Shown here in pieces: positions 1 through 5,526 of a stretch of DNA of 8,048 nt; position 1 is the first letter of the stretch; every line of letters begins with the position of its first letter. The notes under the pieces were generated by a model that saw nothing but the letters and a program-made list of their open reading frames with translations, did not search any database and had not been told where the DNA came from. A program made the position numbers and the translations under genes. The stretch spans positions 1-8,048 of the forward strand of contig VYFM01000576.1 of assembly GCA_009842375.1 (NCBI GenBank), in the 5' to 3' direction. This stretch comes from Candidatus Poribacteria bacterium. GTDB taxonomy: Bacteria; Poribacteria; WGA-4E; WGA-3G.

Positions 1-54
1 ATCTTATTGTGGTGATATATCAGGCTGGAATGTAGCGATGGGAACAATAGATTT

Positions 55-92
55 CCAATGGATATGGGGTGGGTTTGGGAATTGTCTGTATC
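55..92. repeat. Inverted repeat, left copy of a pair flanking the lipoprotein gene
   Basis: The segment beginning CCAATGGATATG and ending TTGTCTGTATC is, apart from about three substitutions and one indel, the reverse complement of 933-971. The two copies lie about 840 bp apart and bracket the lipoprotein gene at 219-776. Confidence 0.7.
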
Positions 93-95
93 ACC

Positions 96-167
96 GTAGG
101 GGCGGGGTTGCCCCGCCCGTATTCACGGTATTTGGGTATATTTCGGGCGAGGAAACCTCGCCCCTAC
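96..167. repeat. GC-rich palindromic MITE-like repeat (GTAGGGGCG family)
   Basis: Two 24-bp arms in inverted orientation (96-119 and 144-167) differ at three positions and both end in GTAGGGGCG/CGCCCCTAC. Each arm is itself a hairpin: GGGCGGGG-TTG-CCCCGCCC at 100-118 and GGGCGAGG-AAA-CCTCGCCC at 145-163. A single arm recurs at 3085-3108. A degenerate third copy follows at 187-212, matching 145-170 at about 20 of 26 positions. It has no coding capacity and is probably a non-autonomous dispersed element. Confidence 0.8.
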
Positions 168-186
168 GAGATGATAACGTGAATGC

Positions 187-212
187 AGGCGAGGAGACCG
201 CGCACGGACGAG
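187..212. repeat. Degenerate copy of the GC-rich palindromic repeat
   Basis: This 26-base stretch (AGGCGAGGAGACC...ACGAG) aligns without gaps to 145-170 with about 20 identities, including the terminal ACGAG. The stem pairs are partly destroyed, so it looks like an older, decaying copy. Confidence 0.5.
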
Positions 213-218
213 AATTGG

Positions 219-776
219 TCAATTAACCAAACCAATACAATTCGAAAATTCTGTCGCTTCCTCTTTATCCACAACAAACTCAAGCAGATAGTAGTCCACA
301 TTATCAACAACATGAATACGATTTGAAGATATATTCCAATGATTTACCTCAGCAATCGTCGTGATATAGGTGATATAAGCAGCCCTTTCGGTGCGTCTTG
401 TGAAAAGCATCTGCATCACAGGCGGGTCATCGCCAGTAAAGAAGGATTTATCGCAGTTTGCAATCACCCACGTTTCAGTCGCCTCATGTTTCTCTTGGAG
501 ATCAGCATCTGCAATAGCATCTTGTGCCGACATAAAAAGCGGATGCTCCAGCGAGTCTTTCGTTTGGCGGATATCAGGTTCAGTGACAGTAATGATAGAA
601 TTGTCAGGTGGGTCAGGATCAGGTTCGGTGGTAGGTGGTGTTTGTGGTGGCGGGTTAGTTGTCACGACAGGACCCACTGCCTCCAACGCAGTTGGTTGGA
701 GTTCACCACAACCAAGTATCACACAACAAAAACATATCGGGATCAATAATGAGAACAAAAAAGTGTTATATTTCAT
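219..776 (-). CDS. Predicted lipoprotein, unknown function (185 aa)
   Basis: I do not recognise a family. The ATG at 776-774 is chosen because it opens a lipoprotein signal: MKYN, a hydrophobic stretch (residues 5-22), then the lipobox ILGC with the acylated Cys at 23. The frame stays open upstream to 932, but that part is encoded by dispersed repeats and is probably not translated. After the lipobox comes a Pro/Thr/Asp-rich linker (about 36-60), typical of a flexible tether at the membrane. A mixed globular domain follows (about 61-185) with Cys108 (ANCDKSF) and Cys180 (FSNC), which could form a disulfide outside the cytoplasm. No clear Shine-Dalgarno precedes the start. The stop is TGA at 221-219. 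Function cannot be assigned. The protein is most likely anchored in the outer or cytoplasmic membrane facing the periplasm. Confidence 0.75.
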   Translation of the reverse strand: MKYNTFLFSLLIPICFCCVILGCGELQPTALEAVGPVVTTNPPPQTPPTTEPDPDPPDNSIITVTEPDIRQTKDSLEHPLFMSAQDAIADADLQEKHEATETWVIANCDKSFFTGDDPPVMQMLFTRRTERAAYITYITTIAEVNHWNISSNRIHVVDNVDYYLLEFVVDKEEATEFSNCIGLVN

Positions 777-831
777 AATACCGTAATAACGAATATTTTG
801 GGCAAAGTGTTGCATGTTTCCAAAACACTTC

Positions 832-863
832 TTTGTAGCACAAACTGGAAAGTTTGTGCAAAC
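832..863. repeat. GCACAAACT hairpin element, GGAA-loop version
   Basis: A perfect 9-bp stem (838-846 with 851-859) encloses the loop GGAA, flanked by TTTGTA on the left and AAAC on the right. The same element occurs at 3014-3045 with identical flanks but with the loop TTCC. Confidence 0.8.
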
Positions 864-890
864 ACACCTATACATCCACCAAAAACCTAT

Positions 891-943
891 TCTCCGTGAA
901 ATCCGCGTAATCCGCGATTCAGACAATCCCACGATTCAGACAA
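891..943. repeat. ATCCGCG / TTCAGACAA dispersed repeat
   Basis: Short modules are strung together: TCCGTG, ATCCGCGTA, ATCCGCG, then ATTCAGACAAT twice. The same modules, in varying order and number, recur at 2911-2942, 3043-3080, 3466-3550, 5527-5560 and 5661-5702, always between genes. Confidence 0.7.
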
Positions 944-971
944 TTTCCCAAACCCACCGCATATCTATTGG
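933..971. repeat. Inverted repeat, right copy of the pair flanking the lipoprotein gene
   Basis: This is the reverse complement of 55-92 with about three substitutions and one indel, starting GATTCAGACAATTTCCC and ending TCTATTGG. It overlaps the end of the TTCAGACAA repeat block. Confidence 0.7.
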
Positions 972-1024
972 ATATATATTGTTCACAACCGCTGATTCCC
1001 TCCAAACACCCATCCACCCAAAGA

Positions 1025-1030
1025 TATAAT
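1025..1030 (+). promoter_or_regulatory. Possible -10 box for the 110-aa gene
   Basis: A perfect TATAAT lies about 47 bases before the ATG at 1077. No convincing -35 hexamer sits at the expected distance (1002-1007 reads CCAAAC), so the promoter is weakly supported. Confidence 0.3.
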
Positions 1031-1043
1031 AATAGCACAAGAC

Positions 1044-1078
1044 ATAGGTCAAGGTAGAACAACAGCGAAACCCGACAT
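1044..1078. repeat. Degenerate CGAAACCCGACAT element supplying a start codon
   Basis: TAGGTC (1045-1050), GGTAGA and CGAAACCCGACAT (1066-1078) match the hairpin element at 7624-7654 in order; the 13-base CGAAACCCGACAT is identical in both. The ATG used as the start of the next gene is the last part of this element. Confidence 0.5.
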
Positions 1079-1409
1079 GGAAAACGGAAAACCGATGCAA
1101 TTTAGAATACCGACACAACTCAAAGAGAAGATCACCGTCGTCCGCAAATCCGCATTTGAACGACAACAAGAGACACACATCGCAACAGATGTTGTCTGCA
1201 TGATAGTCCCACGCACCGACATTGTGCAAGTCGTGGATGGTGCGGGAATATCGGATGTGGAATGGGTCGCACTACTGGAAATCCCAAACCCTGATATCGT
1301 AGCAGGCGATGTGATTCGTCGTGCCGATGGAACGGAACTCCAGATTATGCGTGTGCGTCCGCTCGGTTCAGTCGGACAACTGGAACTCAAGGACGCGGAA
1401 CTTGTTTGA
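1077..1409 (+). CDS. Small protein, possibly phage head-tail adaptor-like (110 aa)
   Basis: This is a small soluble protein with no signal peptide or membrane segment. The predicted pattern is mostly beta: RIPTQLKEKITVVRKS near the N-terminus, then VEWVALLEIP (61-70) and VAGDVIRRADGTELQIMRVRP (75-95). The order 'charged N-terminus, V-AGD-I-R-DG, I--V' resembles phage head-closure/head-tail joining proteins, which are small beta-barrels. This is an architectural impression, not a confirmed family match. ATG 1077 lies in a degenerate repeat and has no good Shine-Dalgarno; the ATG at 1095 (residue 7, MQFRIP) is a real alternative. The stop is TGA at 1407-1409. The next gene on the same strand begins 127 bases downstream, beyond a palindromic element. 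Confidence 0.65.
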   Translation: MENGKPMQFRIPTQLKEKITVVRKSAFERQQETHIATDVVCMIVPRTDIVQVVDGAGISDVEWVALLEIPNPDIVAGDVIRRADGTELQIMRVRPLGSVGQLELKDAELV

Positions 1410-1418
1410 TAAACACCC

Positions 1419-1506
1419 GTAGGTCAGCGTGAGCAACGCAATGACCAACATGAGAAACCCAATGAAATAATACTTGTCGGACTTCGCAACGCTCACTCCG
1501 ACCTAC
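1419..1506. repeat. GTAGGTCGG palindromic MITE-like element (88 bp)
   Basis: Terminal arms of 32 bases (1419-1450 and 1475-1506) are inverted, starting GTAGGTC and ending GACCTAC, with about 9 mismatches; the left arm is the more diverged. The centre contains GAAACCCAATGAAAT, which is also the centre of the copy at 7942-8028. Half copies lie at 2948-2980 and 5621-5652. There is no coding capacity. It sits 9 bases after the stop of the 110-aa gene. Confidence 0.85.
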
Positions 1507-1536
1507 AAATGCTGACTGCTGAAAGCCGAAAAACCA

Positions 1537-1890
1537 ATGACAAACTTAGAACAAAACATCGCACAACTCATACAGGACATGGCAACCCTCAAACACGACA
1601 TCGGTGAAGTGAAAACCGAGGTGCATGAGGTCAAGTTAGACATAGCCATCGTCAAGGAACAGCAGAAACATAACCGAGAAATGAACGAGCATGAGCATCA
1701 AGAGATGATGGCGCGCATCGGTGTGTTGGAAGTTGCTGACAGAGAACAGCGCGGCGTGCTCAACGAACATCAAGGTATCATCAACAAGGCAGATGGAGCA
1801 AGCAAAGTCATGTCAATCCTTGTCCGTGCAGGATGGGGACTCATCGTCTCCGCAGTAAGCGGACTTGCCGTGTATCTGTTGATGCGGTAA
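1537..1890 (+). CDS. Coiled-coil protein with C-terminal membrane anchor, XhlA/holin-accessory-like (117 aa)
   Basis: Residues about 4-80 are strongly helical and charged with heptad spacing (NLEQNIAQLIQDMATLKHDI, EVKLDIAIVKEQ), predicting a long coiled coil. Residues about 98-116 (AGWGLIVSAVSGLAVYLLM) form one membrane segment followed by a terminal Arg. There is no signal peptide, so it is a tail-anchored protein with the coil probably cytoplasmic. Length and layout match XhlA-type phage lysis accessory proteins and similar small phage membrane proteins, but the sequence alone does not prove this. ATG 1537 follows AAAAACCA, with no strong Shine-Dalgarno. The stop is TAA at 1888-1890. It lies between two plus-strand genes and is isolated from each by a palindromic element. 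Confidence 0.7.
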   Translation: MTNLEQNIAQLIQDMATLKHDIGEVKTEVHEVKLDIAIVKEQQKHNREMNEHEHQEMMARIGVLEVADREQRGVLNEHQGIINKADGASKVMSILVRAGWGLIVSAVSGLAVYLLMR

Positions 1891-1908
1891 TAGCTGTCTT
1901 CTATCTTC

Positions 1909-1992
1909 TGTATGTTGGGTTGAGGCACGAAACCCAACATTTTACCCGTTCTTCATGAAGAAGTTGGGTTTCGTGCCTCAACCCAACATACA
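1909..1992. repeat. Perfect 30-bp inverted repeat with nested hairpins
   Basis: Arms 1909-1938 and 1963-1992 are exact reverse complements over 30 bases. Each arm also folds on itself: GTTGGGTT, a 9-base loop, then AACCCAAC (1914-1938 and 1963-1987). The 24-base spacer contains a perfect 14-bp palindrome, TTCTTCATGAAGAA (1949-1962). No T-tract follows, so it is not a classical terminator. The right arm ends one base before the Shine-Dalgarno of the 287-aa lipoprotein gene. Related single-arm hairpins occur at 7624-7654 and, degenerate, at 1044-1078. Confidence 0.92.
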
Positions 1993-1993
1993 A

Positions 1994-1998
1994 GAGGG
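1994..1998 (+). promoter_or_regulatory. Ribosome binding site next to a long RNA stem
   Basis: GAGGG lies 8 bases before ATG 2007 and supports that start. It directly follows the base of the 30-bp inverted repeat, so folding of the leader could affect its access. Confidence 0.6.
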
Positions 1999-2006
1999 AT
2001 AAACCA

Positions 2007-2870
2007 ATGAACACAATACAAAAAACAATCATACTCACAACAATAGCAATCTGCTTTATCGGATGCCAAACCCCTTACACCGACTACGGATTCCGTCCCG
2101 GCGATTTAGATAGAATCGCTGGTGCAAACGACTGCATTACAGACGGATTTGATTGGCTCTGCCGCGGACCCGTGGAATACATCACGGTTGAGATAGTCCG
2201 CACCGTCAAAGAAGTTCGCACCGTTGAGGTAGAGAAAGTGGTTGTGGAAACCGCTGACCCTATAGAAATCGTTATCAGGGAGATATTCCTCGTCAGAGTT
2301 GAACCCGATATGGTGATTGAAACCCCGGTGGGTATCATAGAAACCGACACTGAGGGAAACATCATCGCACCACCAGAGGATATCAACATCGTCCCCTATC
2401 AACCACCGCCGCAAATCGACAAAAAGGAAGAAGTCCTGCCAAAACCGCAACCGAAAAATGATGAAATGGATGAAGTTGTTACCAATCCACAACCACAGCA
2501 AGACGAAATGGAAGATGCTGCTACCAATCCACAACCGAAAAATGATGAAATGGAAGATGCTGAACCTAAACCGCAACCACAAAACGAGAAAAAGGAAGAA
2601 GTCCTGCCAAAACCACAACCGCAGCCACCCACACCGCCAAAAGGAGATATCCTTGCGTATCTCCACCAAAACATGCAAGGGTTCTGGTTAGTCGGTTTCA
2701 TCCATACAGACTATGTGTTGTTGGAGGGCAATCAACTGACTTTTCTCGGTGCGGACAAAGTTCGTGATGCTGATGACAAAACCATAACCATTCGCGAGCA
2801 TCGTTACGTCACCGAATCGCAAGACCCGCACATTGTTGCTGGTGAATTGTTCGCCACGTTGGATGTATAG
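2007..2870 (+). CDS. Lipoprotein with acidic/proline tandem repeats, unknown function (287 aa)
   Basis: The N-terminus (MNTIQKT, hydrophobic 8-18) ends in the lipobox FIGC with the lipid-acceptor Cys at 20, so the product is a membrane-anchored extracytoplasmic lipoprotein. Residues 56-105 alternate Val with Glu/Arg (VEIVRTVKEVRTVEVEKVVVE), suggesting an extended beta or coil stalk. Residues 142-197 are four 14-residue repeats (consensus about E-V-x-x-N/K-P-Q-P-x-N-D-E-M-E) with a partial fifth to about 206, a likely unstructured spacer. A C-terminal domain (about 213-287: ILAYLHQNMQGFW, YVLLEGNQLTFLGADKV) looks folded. ATG 2007 has a GAGGG ribosome site. The layout (lipid anchor, stalk, spacer, small domain) suits a cell-envelope spacer or binding protein. 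I recognise no family. Stop TAG. Confidence 0.85.
   Translation: MNTIQKTIILTTIAICFIGCQTPYTDYGFRPGDLDRIAGANDCITDGFDWLCRGPVEYITVEIVRTVKEVRTVEVEKVVVETADPIEIVIREIFLVRVEPDMVIETPVGIIETDTEGNIIAPPEDINIVPYQPPPQIDKKEEVLPKPQPKNDEMDEVVTNPQPQQDEMEDAATNPQPKNDEMEDAEPKPQPQNEKKEEVLPKPQPQPPTPPKGDILAYLHQNMQGFWLVGFIHTDYVLLEGNQLTFLGADKVRDADDKTITIREHRYVTESQDPHIVAGELFATLDV
2430..2597 (+). repeat. Four 42-bp in-frame tandem repeats
   Basis: Four units of 42 bases encode residues 142-155, 156-169, 170-183 and 184-197 of the lipoprotein, with a partial fifth unit from 2598. The bases around KKEEVLPKPQP are nearly identical at the start of the array and at its end, pointing to duplication by slippage or unequal recombination. 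Confidence 0.85.
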
Positions 2871-2947
2871 AAAATACGAGTATACACGTCTTCACAAACC
2901 TCTTACTTCAGCATCCTCCGTGCTTTCCGCGCTGCTGACAACTCTTC

Positions 2948-2980
2948 GTAGGTCGGAGCGAGCGACAGCGACCTCCGACA
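2948..2980. repeat. Half copy of the GTAGGTCGG palindromic element
   Basis: GTAGGTCGGAG begins the segment and TCCGACA ends it, matching the left arm of the element at 7942-8028. The central part and the right arm are absent. Confidence 0.75.
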
Positions 2981-3014
2981 TCTTACCACCCACGCACCAC
3001 ATCCCACCCCCTCT
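2976..3014. repeat. CATCTTACCACCCAC block, first copy
   Basis: CGACATCTTACCACCCAC (2976-2993) is identical to 7649-7666, and the C-rich continuation to CCCCTCTT is also shared with a few changes. In both places it follows a palindromic arm ending in CGACAT, so it may belong to a larger composite repeat. Confidence 0.65.
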
Positions 3015-3045
3015 TTGTAGCACAAACTTTCCAGTTTGTGCAAAC
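3014..3045. repeat. GCACAAACT hairpin element, TTCC-loop version
   Basis: A perfect 9-bp stem (3020-3028 with 3033-3041) encloses the loop TTCC, with TTTGTA on the left and AAAC on the right. It is identical to 832-863 except that the four loop bases are the reverse complement. Confidence 0.8.
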
Positions 3046-3084
3046 TCCGCGTATTCCGTGCATTCCGCGATGCTGACAAGAATA

Positions 3085-3108
3085 CGGGCGGGGAAACACC
3101 ACCCCTAC
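3085..3108. repeat. Single arm of the GC-rich GTAGGGGCG repeat
   Basis: These 24 bases, from CGGGCGGGGAAAC to CCCCTAC, match the right arm at 144-167. The stem carries mismatches. Confidence 0.65.
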
Positions 3109-3122
3109 AAAAAACGGACGCG

Positions 3123-3310
3123 TTCAATTCCACTTAATATCATCGAGTGTTTGTGCGGTTGCGACCTGTTCCAATAACGAGTCAAGCCGAGAACGGCTCC
3201 GTATCCTTGAAACCTTTTTGCTAACAGTATCGGGTATATTTCCGATATTTAGGTCAAGTAATTTCAAGATCACCTCTCGTTTTGCTTGTATTTCACCTTG
3301 TTCAATACCT
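3123..3310. repeat. Direct repeat of about 188 bp, left copy
   Basis: This segment matches 7722-7909 in the same orientation without gaps, with seven substitutions (about 96%). It encodes the same protein tail in both places. The two copies enclose the divergent WD40 pair. Confidence 0.92.
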
Positions 3311-3459
3311 TGTTCAATACCTTGTTCAATGTATACTTCAGCCATAGTTTTTGCCATGGTCTCTACCTCCGTTTCGTTCGATTGTTGGTGAACTAAATCC
3401 ATCAATTCTTGATGTTCTGATGAGGGTCGTCTATTTGAAACGGAATATATACCCACCAA
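3124..3459 (-). pseudogene. C-terminal fragment of an Rpn-like (PD-(D/E)XK) nuclease/transposase protein
   Basis: The frame encodes about 111 residues, far short of the roughly 300 usual for Rpn family recombination-promoting nucleases. The tail (about 60-111: KREVILKLLDLNIGNIPDTVSKKV, then LDSLLEQVATAQTLDDI-W) resembles the helical C-terminal domain (DUF4351-like) of these proteins. It is preceded by the typical IEQG repeats and a MAKTMAE helix. The N-terminal nuclease core with its catalytic D/E-x-K residues is missing. The only start is TTG (3459-3457). Immediately upstream (from 3480) an in-frame TGA lies in an AATCCTGAAAATC-type repeat, indicating 5' truncation by repeat insertion or recombination. 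It might still be translated as a small helical protein. The Rpn assignment is from memory of the family's tail and is moderately sure. Confidence 0.65.
3295..3330 (-). repeat. Three perfect 12-bp tandem repeats (GIEQ codons)
   Basis: ACCTTGTTCAAT occurs three times without a mismatch and encodes EQG-IEQG-IEQG on the minus strand. The sister fragment at 7723-7974 has only one such unit, so copy number has changed by slippage. Confidence 0.9.
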
Positions 3460-3465
3460 CTCACA

Positions 3466-3550
3466 ATCCTGAAAATCTCATAATCTTGTAAATCCTGGTT
3501 CAGACAAAATCCGCCTAATCCGCGATGCTGACAACTCCCTCCGCACACCC
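3466..3550. repeat. Composite dispersed repeat (TTCAGACAA / ATCCGCG / GCTGACAACTCC)
   Basis: AATCCTGAAAATC, AATCCTGGTTCAGACAA, ATCCGCCTAATCCGCG and GATGCTGACAACTCCCTCC follow each other. Parts recur at 5661-5702 and 7693-7715. The block separates the nuclease fragment from the WD40 gene's stop and holds no recognisable terminator. Confidence 0.65.
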
Positions 3551-3551
3551 A

Positions 3552-5390
3552 CTACCTTACATCCCACAAATACAACACCCCATCCTCACTACGACTCGCA
3601 ATTGATGCACCATCCGCACCAAAAGATACATGACTCACCTCAACACTGTGCCCCGTAAACCGCTTTTGAACCGCACCTGTGACAGCATCCAACACAGCCA
3701 CAGTCCCATCCACACAACCAATCACCAACCGTCCCCCGTCCGGACTATAACCCACACACTTGACAACCAACGAATCCATATCCAGAGCACCCTTTTTCTC
3801 ACCTGTCTCCACATCCCACAGATATATATTCTCTGTCTCGTCTGCGGAAACAAGCGTTCTCCCATCCGGACTGAACGAAATATCTCTAACATACAACTCA
3901 TGTCCCTGAAGAAGGTGCTTCTGTTCACCTGTCTCCACATTCCACAAACGGATAGATCTCTCTGCCCAACCACAACTCGCAAACGTCTTCCCATCCGGAC
4001 TATAGATGATACTCGTTACTTCCTCCTTGTGTCCCATAAGTGTTTTCGTAACTTCACCCGTCTTCACATCCATCAGTCGAATAGCTGCATCCTTACTACC
4101 CGTTGTGATAGTCTTGCCATCAGGACTATAGACAACACAACCAATTTCGCCTGCAAGCCCTTTGAATGTCCTGAGATGTTCACCTGTCTCAACATCCCAA
4201 ATAGTAATATCCTTTTCCGCAGATACGAGTGCGACAGTCTTTCCGTCCGGGTGATACGCCACATTATAGACCAGAAATAATTCATCATTACCGAAAACAG
4301 ACTTGAGTTCACCCGTTGTCGCATCCCATACACAGACATTCAAACCATGACTCGGAGAGACAATCGTTTTGCCATCCGCACTCCAAGCGAAACTGGTGAA
4401 TTCACCGTAATGATCCGAAATTGTGTGTGTATTAGTAGCAGAAACAACCTCCCAGAAACGAATCGTTCCGTCATTACTTGCGCTCGAGATCGTCCGTAAA
4501 TCAGTGCTGAAAGCAAGACTACCAATGGGAGCTGTATGTCCGGAGAATGTCTTTTTATGTTCACCTGTGTTGCCATCCAACAGATAGATATCACCGAAAC
4601 CACCACCCGCAATAAGACTACCATCCGGACTGTAAACCACTTTGTAGATACTACTACCCGGACTGAATACATGCTTCTGCTCTGCTGTCACAGGGTCCCA
4701 CAGACGGATAGTGCCCTCTGGACTCCCACTCATCAGTGTCCCTCCATCCGGACTGAAAGCGAAACTAAGCACCACAAATCTGTGTCCAGCAAGTGCATGG
4801 ATATATCCACCTGTAACCGAGTCAAATAGATGGATCTTGAAATCTGATGTCGCGCATGCCAGCACAAAACCGTTCGGACTGAACGCCAGACCGTAGATAA
4901 TACCTTCAATTTTATCGCTCTGAATGATTATCTTTCGTTTACCTGTCTTCATATCCCATAAGCTTATTTCTGCGCCAGCATCCCCTACCGCAAGTGTCCT
5001 GCCATCAGGGCTGATAGCAATTGATTGGATCGGAAAACTTTGATTTATTTCTCGAATATGGGTATATGTATCCGTTTCCCACAGATGCACATCGCCATCA
5101 ATATCCGCACTGACAAGTGTCTTGCCATCCGGTGTGAAGGCGATAGACATGATAGGACCGCTGTGTTTTGTTAGTAGTTTGATTGCTTCAAACTTTACCG
5201 CATCATAGATCCAAAGCCCCATAGAACTCGCCACGACCAACTGTGTGCCGTCATTGGTATACGCCATATCGTAGATCTTACCTTTTCCGAGCAGTGCCTT
5301 CGCACCATCGGGAAGTGGAACTTCGGCATATAGGATAGGTATATGTAGCAGTGTTATTACCACCAGTATGAACAGCATTCTCCTTTTCAC
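3552..5390 (-). CDS. Exported 14-repeat WD40 beta-propeller protein (612 aa)
   Basis: A Sec signal peptide (MKRRM, hydrophobic 6-21) probably ends at LYA|EV near residue 22, so the protein acts outside the cytoplasm. Residues 40-612 hold 14 consecutive WD40 repeats of about 41 residues, most with the signature SPDG...W/L-D (for example AFSPDGGTLMSG...IRLWD at 211-232 and SPDGRTLVSAD...YLWD at 507-526). This is enough for two seven-bladed propellers. WD40 propellers bind proteins or ligands; no catalytic residues are evident. An N-terminal ALLGKG (31-37) aligns with the 'L-GH' strand of other blades and may close the last blade, which lacks that strand. GTG 5390 is chosen because CTCC at 5398-5401 (GGAG on this strand) is 7 bases upstream; ATG at 5378 is an alternative. 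It is paralogous to, and divergent from, the WD40 gene at 5759. Confidence 0.95.
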   Translation of the reverse strand: MKRRMLFILVVITLLHIPILYAEVPLPDGAKALLGKGKIYDMAYTNDGTQLVVASSMGLWIYDAVKFEAIKLLTKHSGPIMSIAFTPDGKTLVSADIDGDVHLWETDTYTHIREINQSFPIQSIAISPDGRTLAVGDAGAEISLWDMKTGKRKIIIQSDKIEGIIYGLAFSPNGFVLACATSDFKIHLFDSVTGGYIHALAGHRFVVLSFAFSPDGGTLMSGSPEGTIRLWDPVTAEQKHVFSPGSSIYKVVYSPDGSLIAGGGFGDIYLLDGNTGEHKKTFSGHTAPIGSLAFSTDLRTISSASNDGTIRFWEVVSATNTHTISDHYGEFTSFAWSADGKTIVSPSHGLNVCVWDATTGELKSVFGNDELFLVYNVAYHPDGKTVALVSAEKDITIWDVETGEHLRTFKGLAGEIGCVVYSPDGKTITTGSKDAAIRLMDVKTGEVTKTLMGHKEEVTSIIYSPDGKTFASCGWAERSIRLWNVETGEQKHLLQGHELYVRDISFSPDGRTLVSADETENIYLWDVETGEKKGALDMDSLVVKCVGYSPDGGRLVIGCVDGTVAVLDAVTGAVQKRFTGHSVEVSHVSFGADGASIASRSEDGVLYLWDVR

Positions 5391-5397
5391 GATATAA

Positions 5398-5401
5398 CTC
5401 C
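5398..5401 (-). promoter_or_regulatory. Ribosome binding site deciding a GTG start
   Basis: GGAG on the minus strand lies 7 bases before GTG 5390. It is too far from the in-frame ATG at 5378 to serve it well, so GTG is the preferred start. Confidence 0.65.
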
Positions 5402-5428
5402 AATTATGTGTATTGCTATATGCCTAAT

Positions 5429-5437
5429 ATTATAGCA
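5429..5437 (-). promoter_or_regulatory. Extended -10 promoter for the minus-strand WD40 gene
   Basis: On the minus strand the bases read TGCTATAAT, a perfect TATAAT with the extended TGN motif, about 38 bases before GTG 5390. No good -35 hexamer is seen, as is common for extended -10 promoters. Confidence 0.5.
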
Positions 5438-5526
5438 TTTTACCGTTAGACATGGTAGCAGGCGCGCAATGCGTGCCGTCCGCTTCTTTGTCTGAACCAG
5501 AATTCGTAGGATTAGAAGATACAGAA

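Larger units (their letters stand above)
2..226 (+). other. Left-edge open reading frame, possible 3' end of a gene
   Basis: This frame is open from the window edge to a TAA at 224-226. The first residues read SYCGDISGWNVAMG. The GDISGWNV part resembles the repeat consensus of BspA-like/DUF285 surface proteins (GDIS-W-V-NV), but one motif is weak evidence. From about position 96 the frame runs through a GC-rich palindromic repeat (GGVAPPVF..., GEETSPL...), so most of the visible 3' part is repeat-encoded and not conserved protein. It may be the tail of a gene extended into a repeat insertion, or pure chance. Its stop overlaps the convergent end of the minus-strand lipoprotein gene. Confidence 0.2.
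777..1076. other. Gene-free stretch made of dispersed repeats
   Basis: No supported gene lies here. From left to right it holds a loose AAGTGTT/AACACTT inverted repeat (805-811 with 824-830), the GCACAAACT hairpin element (832-863), an ATCCGCG/TTCAGACAA repeat block (891-943), the right copy of the inverted pair (933-971), a possible -10 box (1025-1030) and a degenerate CGAAACCCGACAT element (1044-1078). Upstream in-frame extensions of both neighbouring genes into this stretch are repeat-encoded. Confidence 0.7.
2871..3122. other. Intergenic stretch filled with dispersed repeats
   Basis: Between the lipoprotein gene and the nuclease fragment there is no supported gene. The stretch is a chain of ATCCGCG-type modules (2911-2942, 3043-3080), a half GTAGGTCGG element, a CATCTTACCACCCAC block, a GCACAAACT hairpin and a single GC-rich arm. 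Confidence 0.7.

Noticed and set aside
339..786. Two plus-strand frames opposite the 185-aa lipoprotein gene
   Set aside because: They are antisense to a gene with a clear lipobox and proline linker; their products are low-complexity and have no start context.
777..932. N-terminal extension of the lipoprotein to 932
   Set aside because: The extra 52 residues are encoded by the GCACAAACT hairpin and ATCCGCG/TTCAGACAA repeats and would bury the signal peptide.
936..1390. Minus-strand frames over the 110-aa gene and its upstream region
   Set aside because: They overlap a better plus-strand gene and repeats; the cysteine/serine-rich translations look like antisense shadows.
2084..2701. Minus-strand and alternate-frame open frames over the 287-aa lipoprotein
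   Set aside because: They arise from the 42-bp tandem repeat and biased codon use; the products are simple repeats.
2833..3177. Open frames on both strands between the lipoprotein and the nuclease fragment
   Set aside because: The sequence is wholly made of dispersed repeats; translations such as CRGGVSPPVF are typical repeat-encoded peptides.
3630..4896. Plus-strand frames inside the minus-strand WD40 gene
   Set aside because: They are antisense shadows with a period matching the WD40 repeats.
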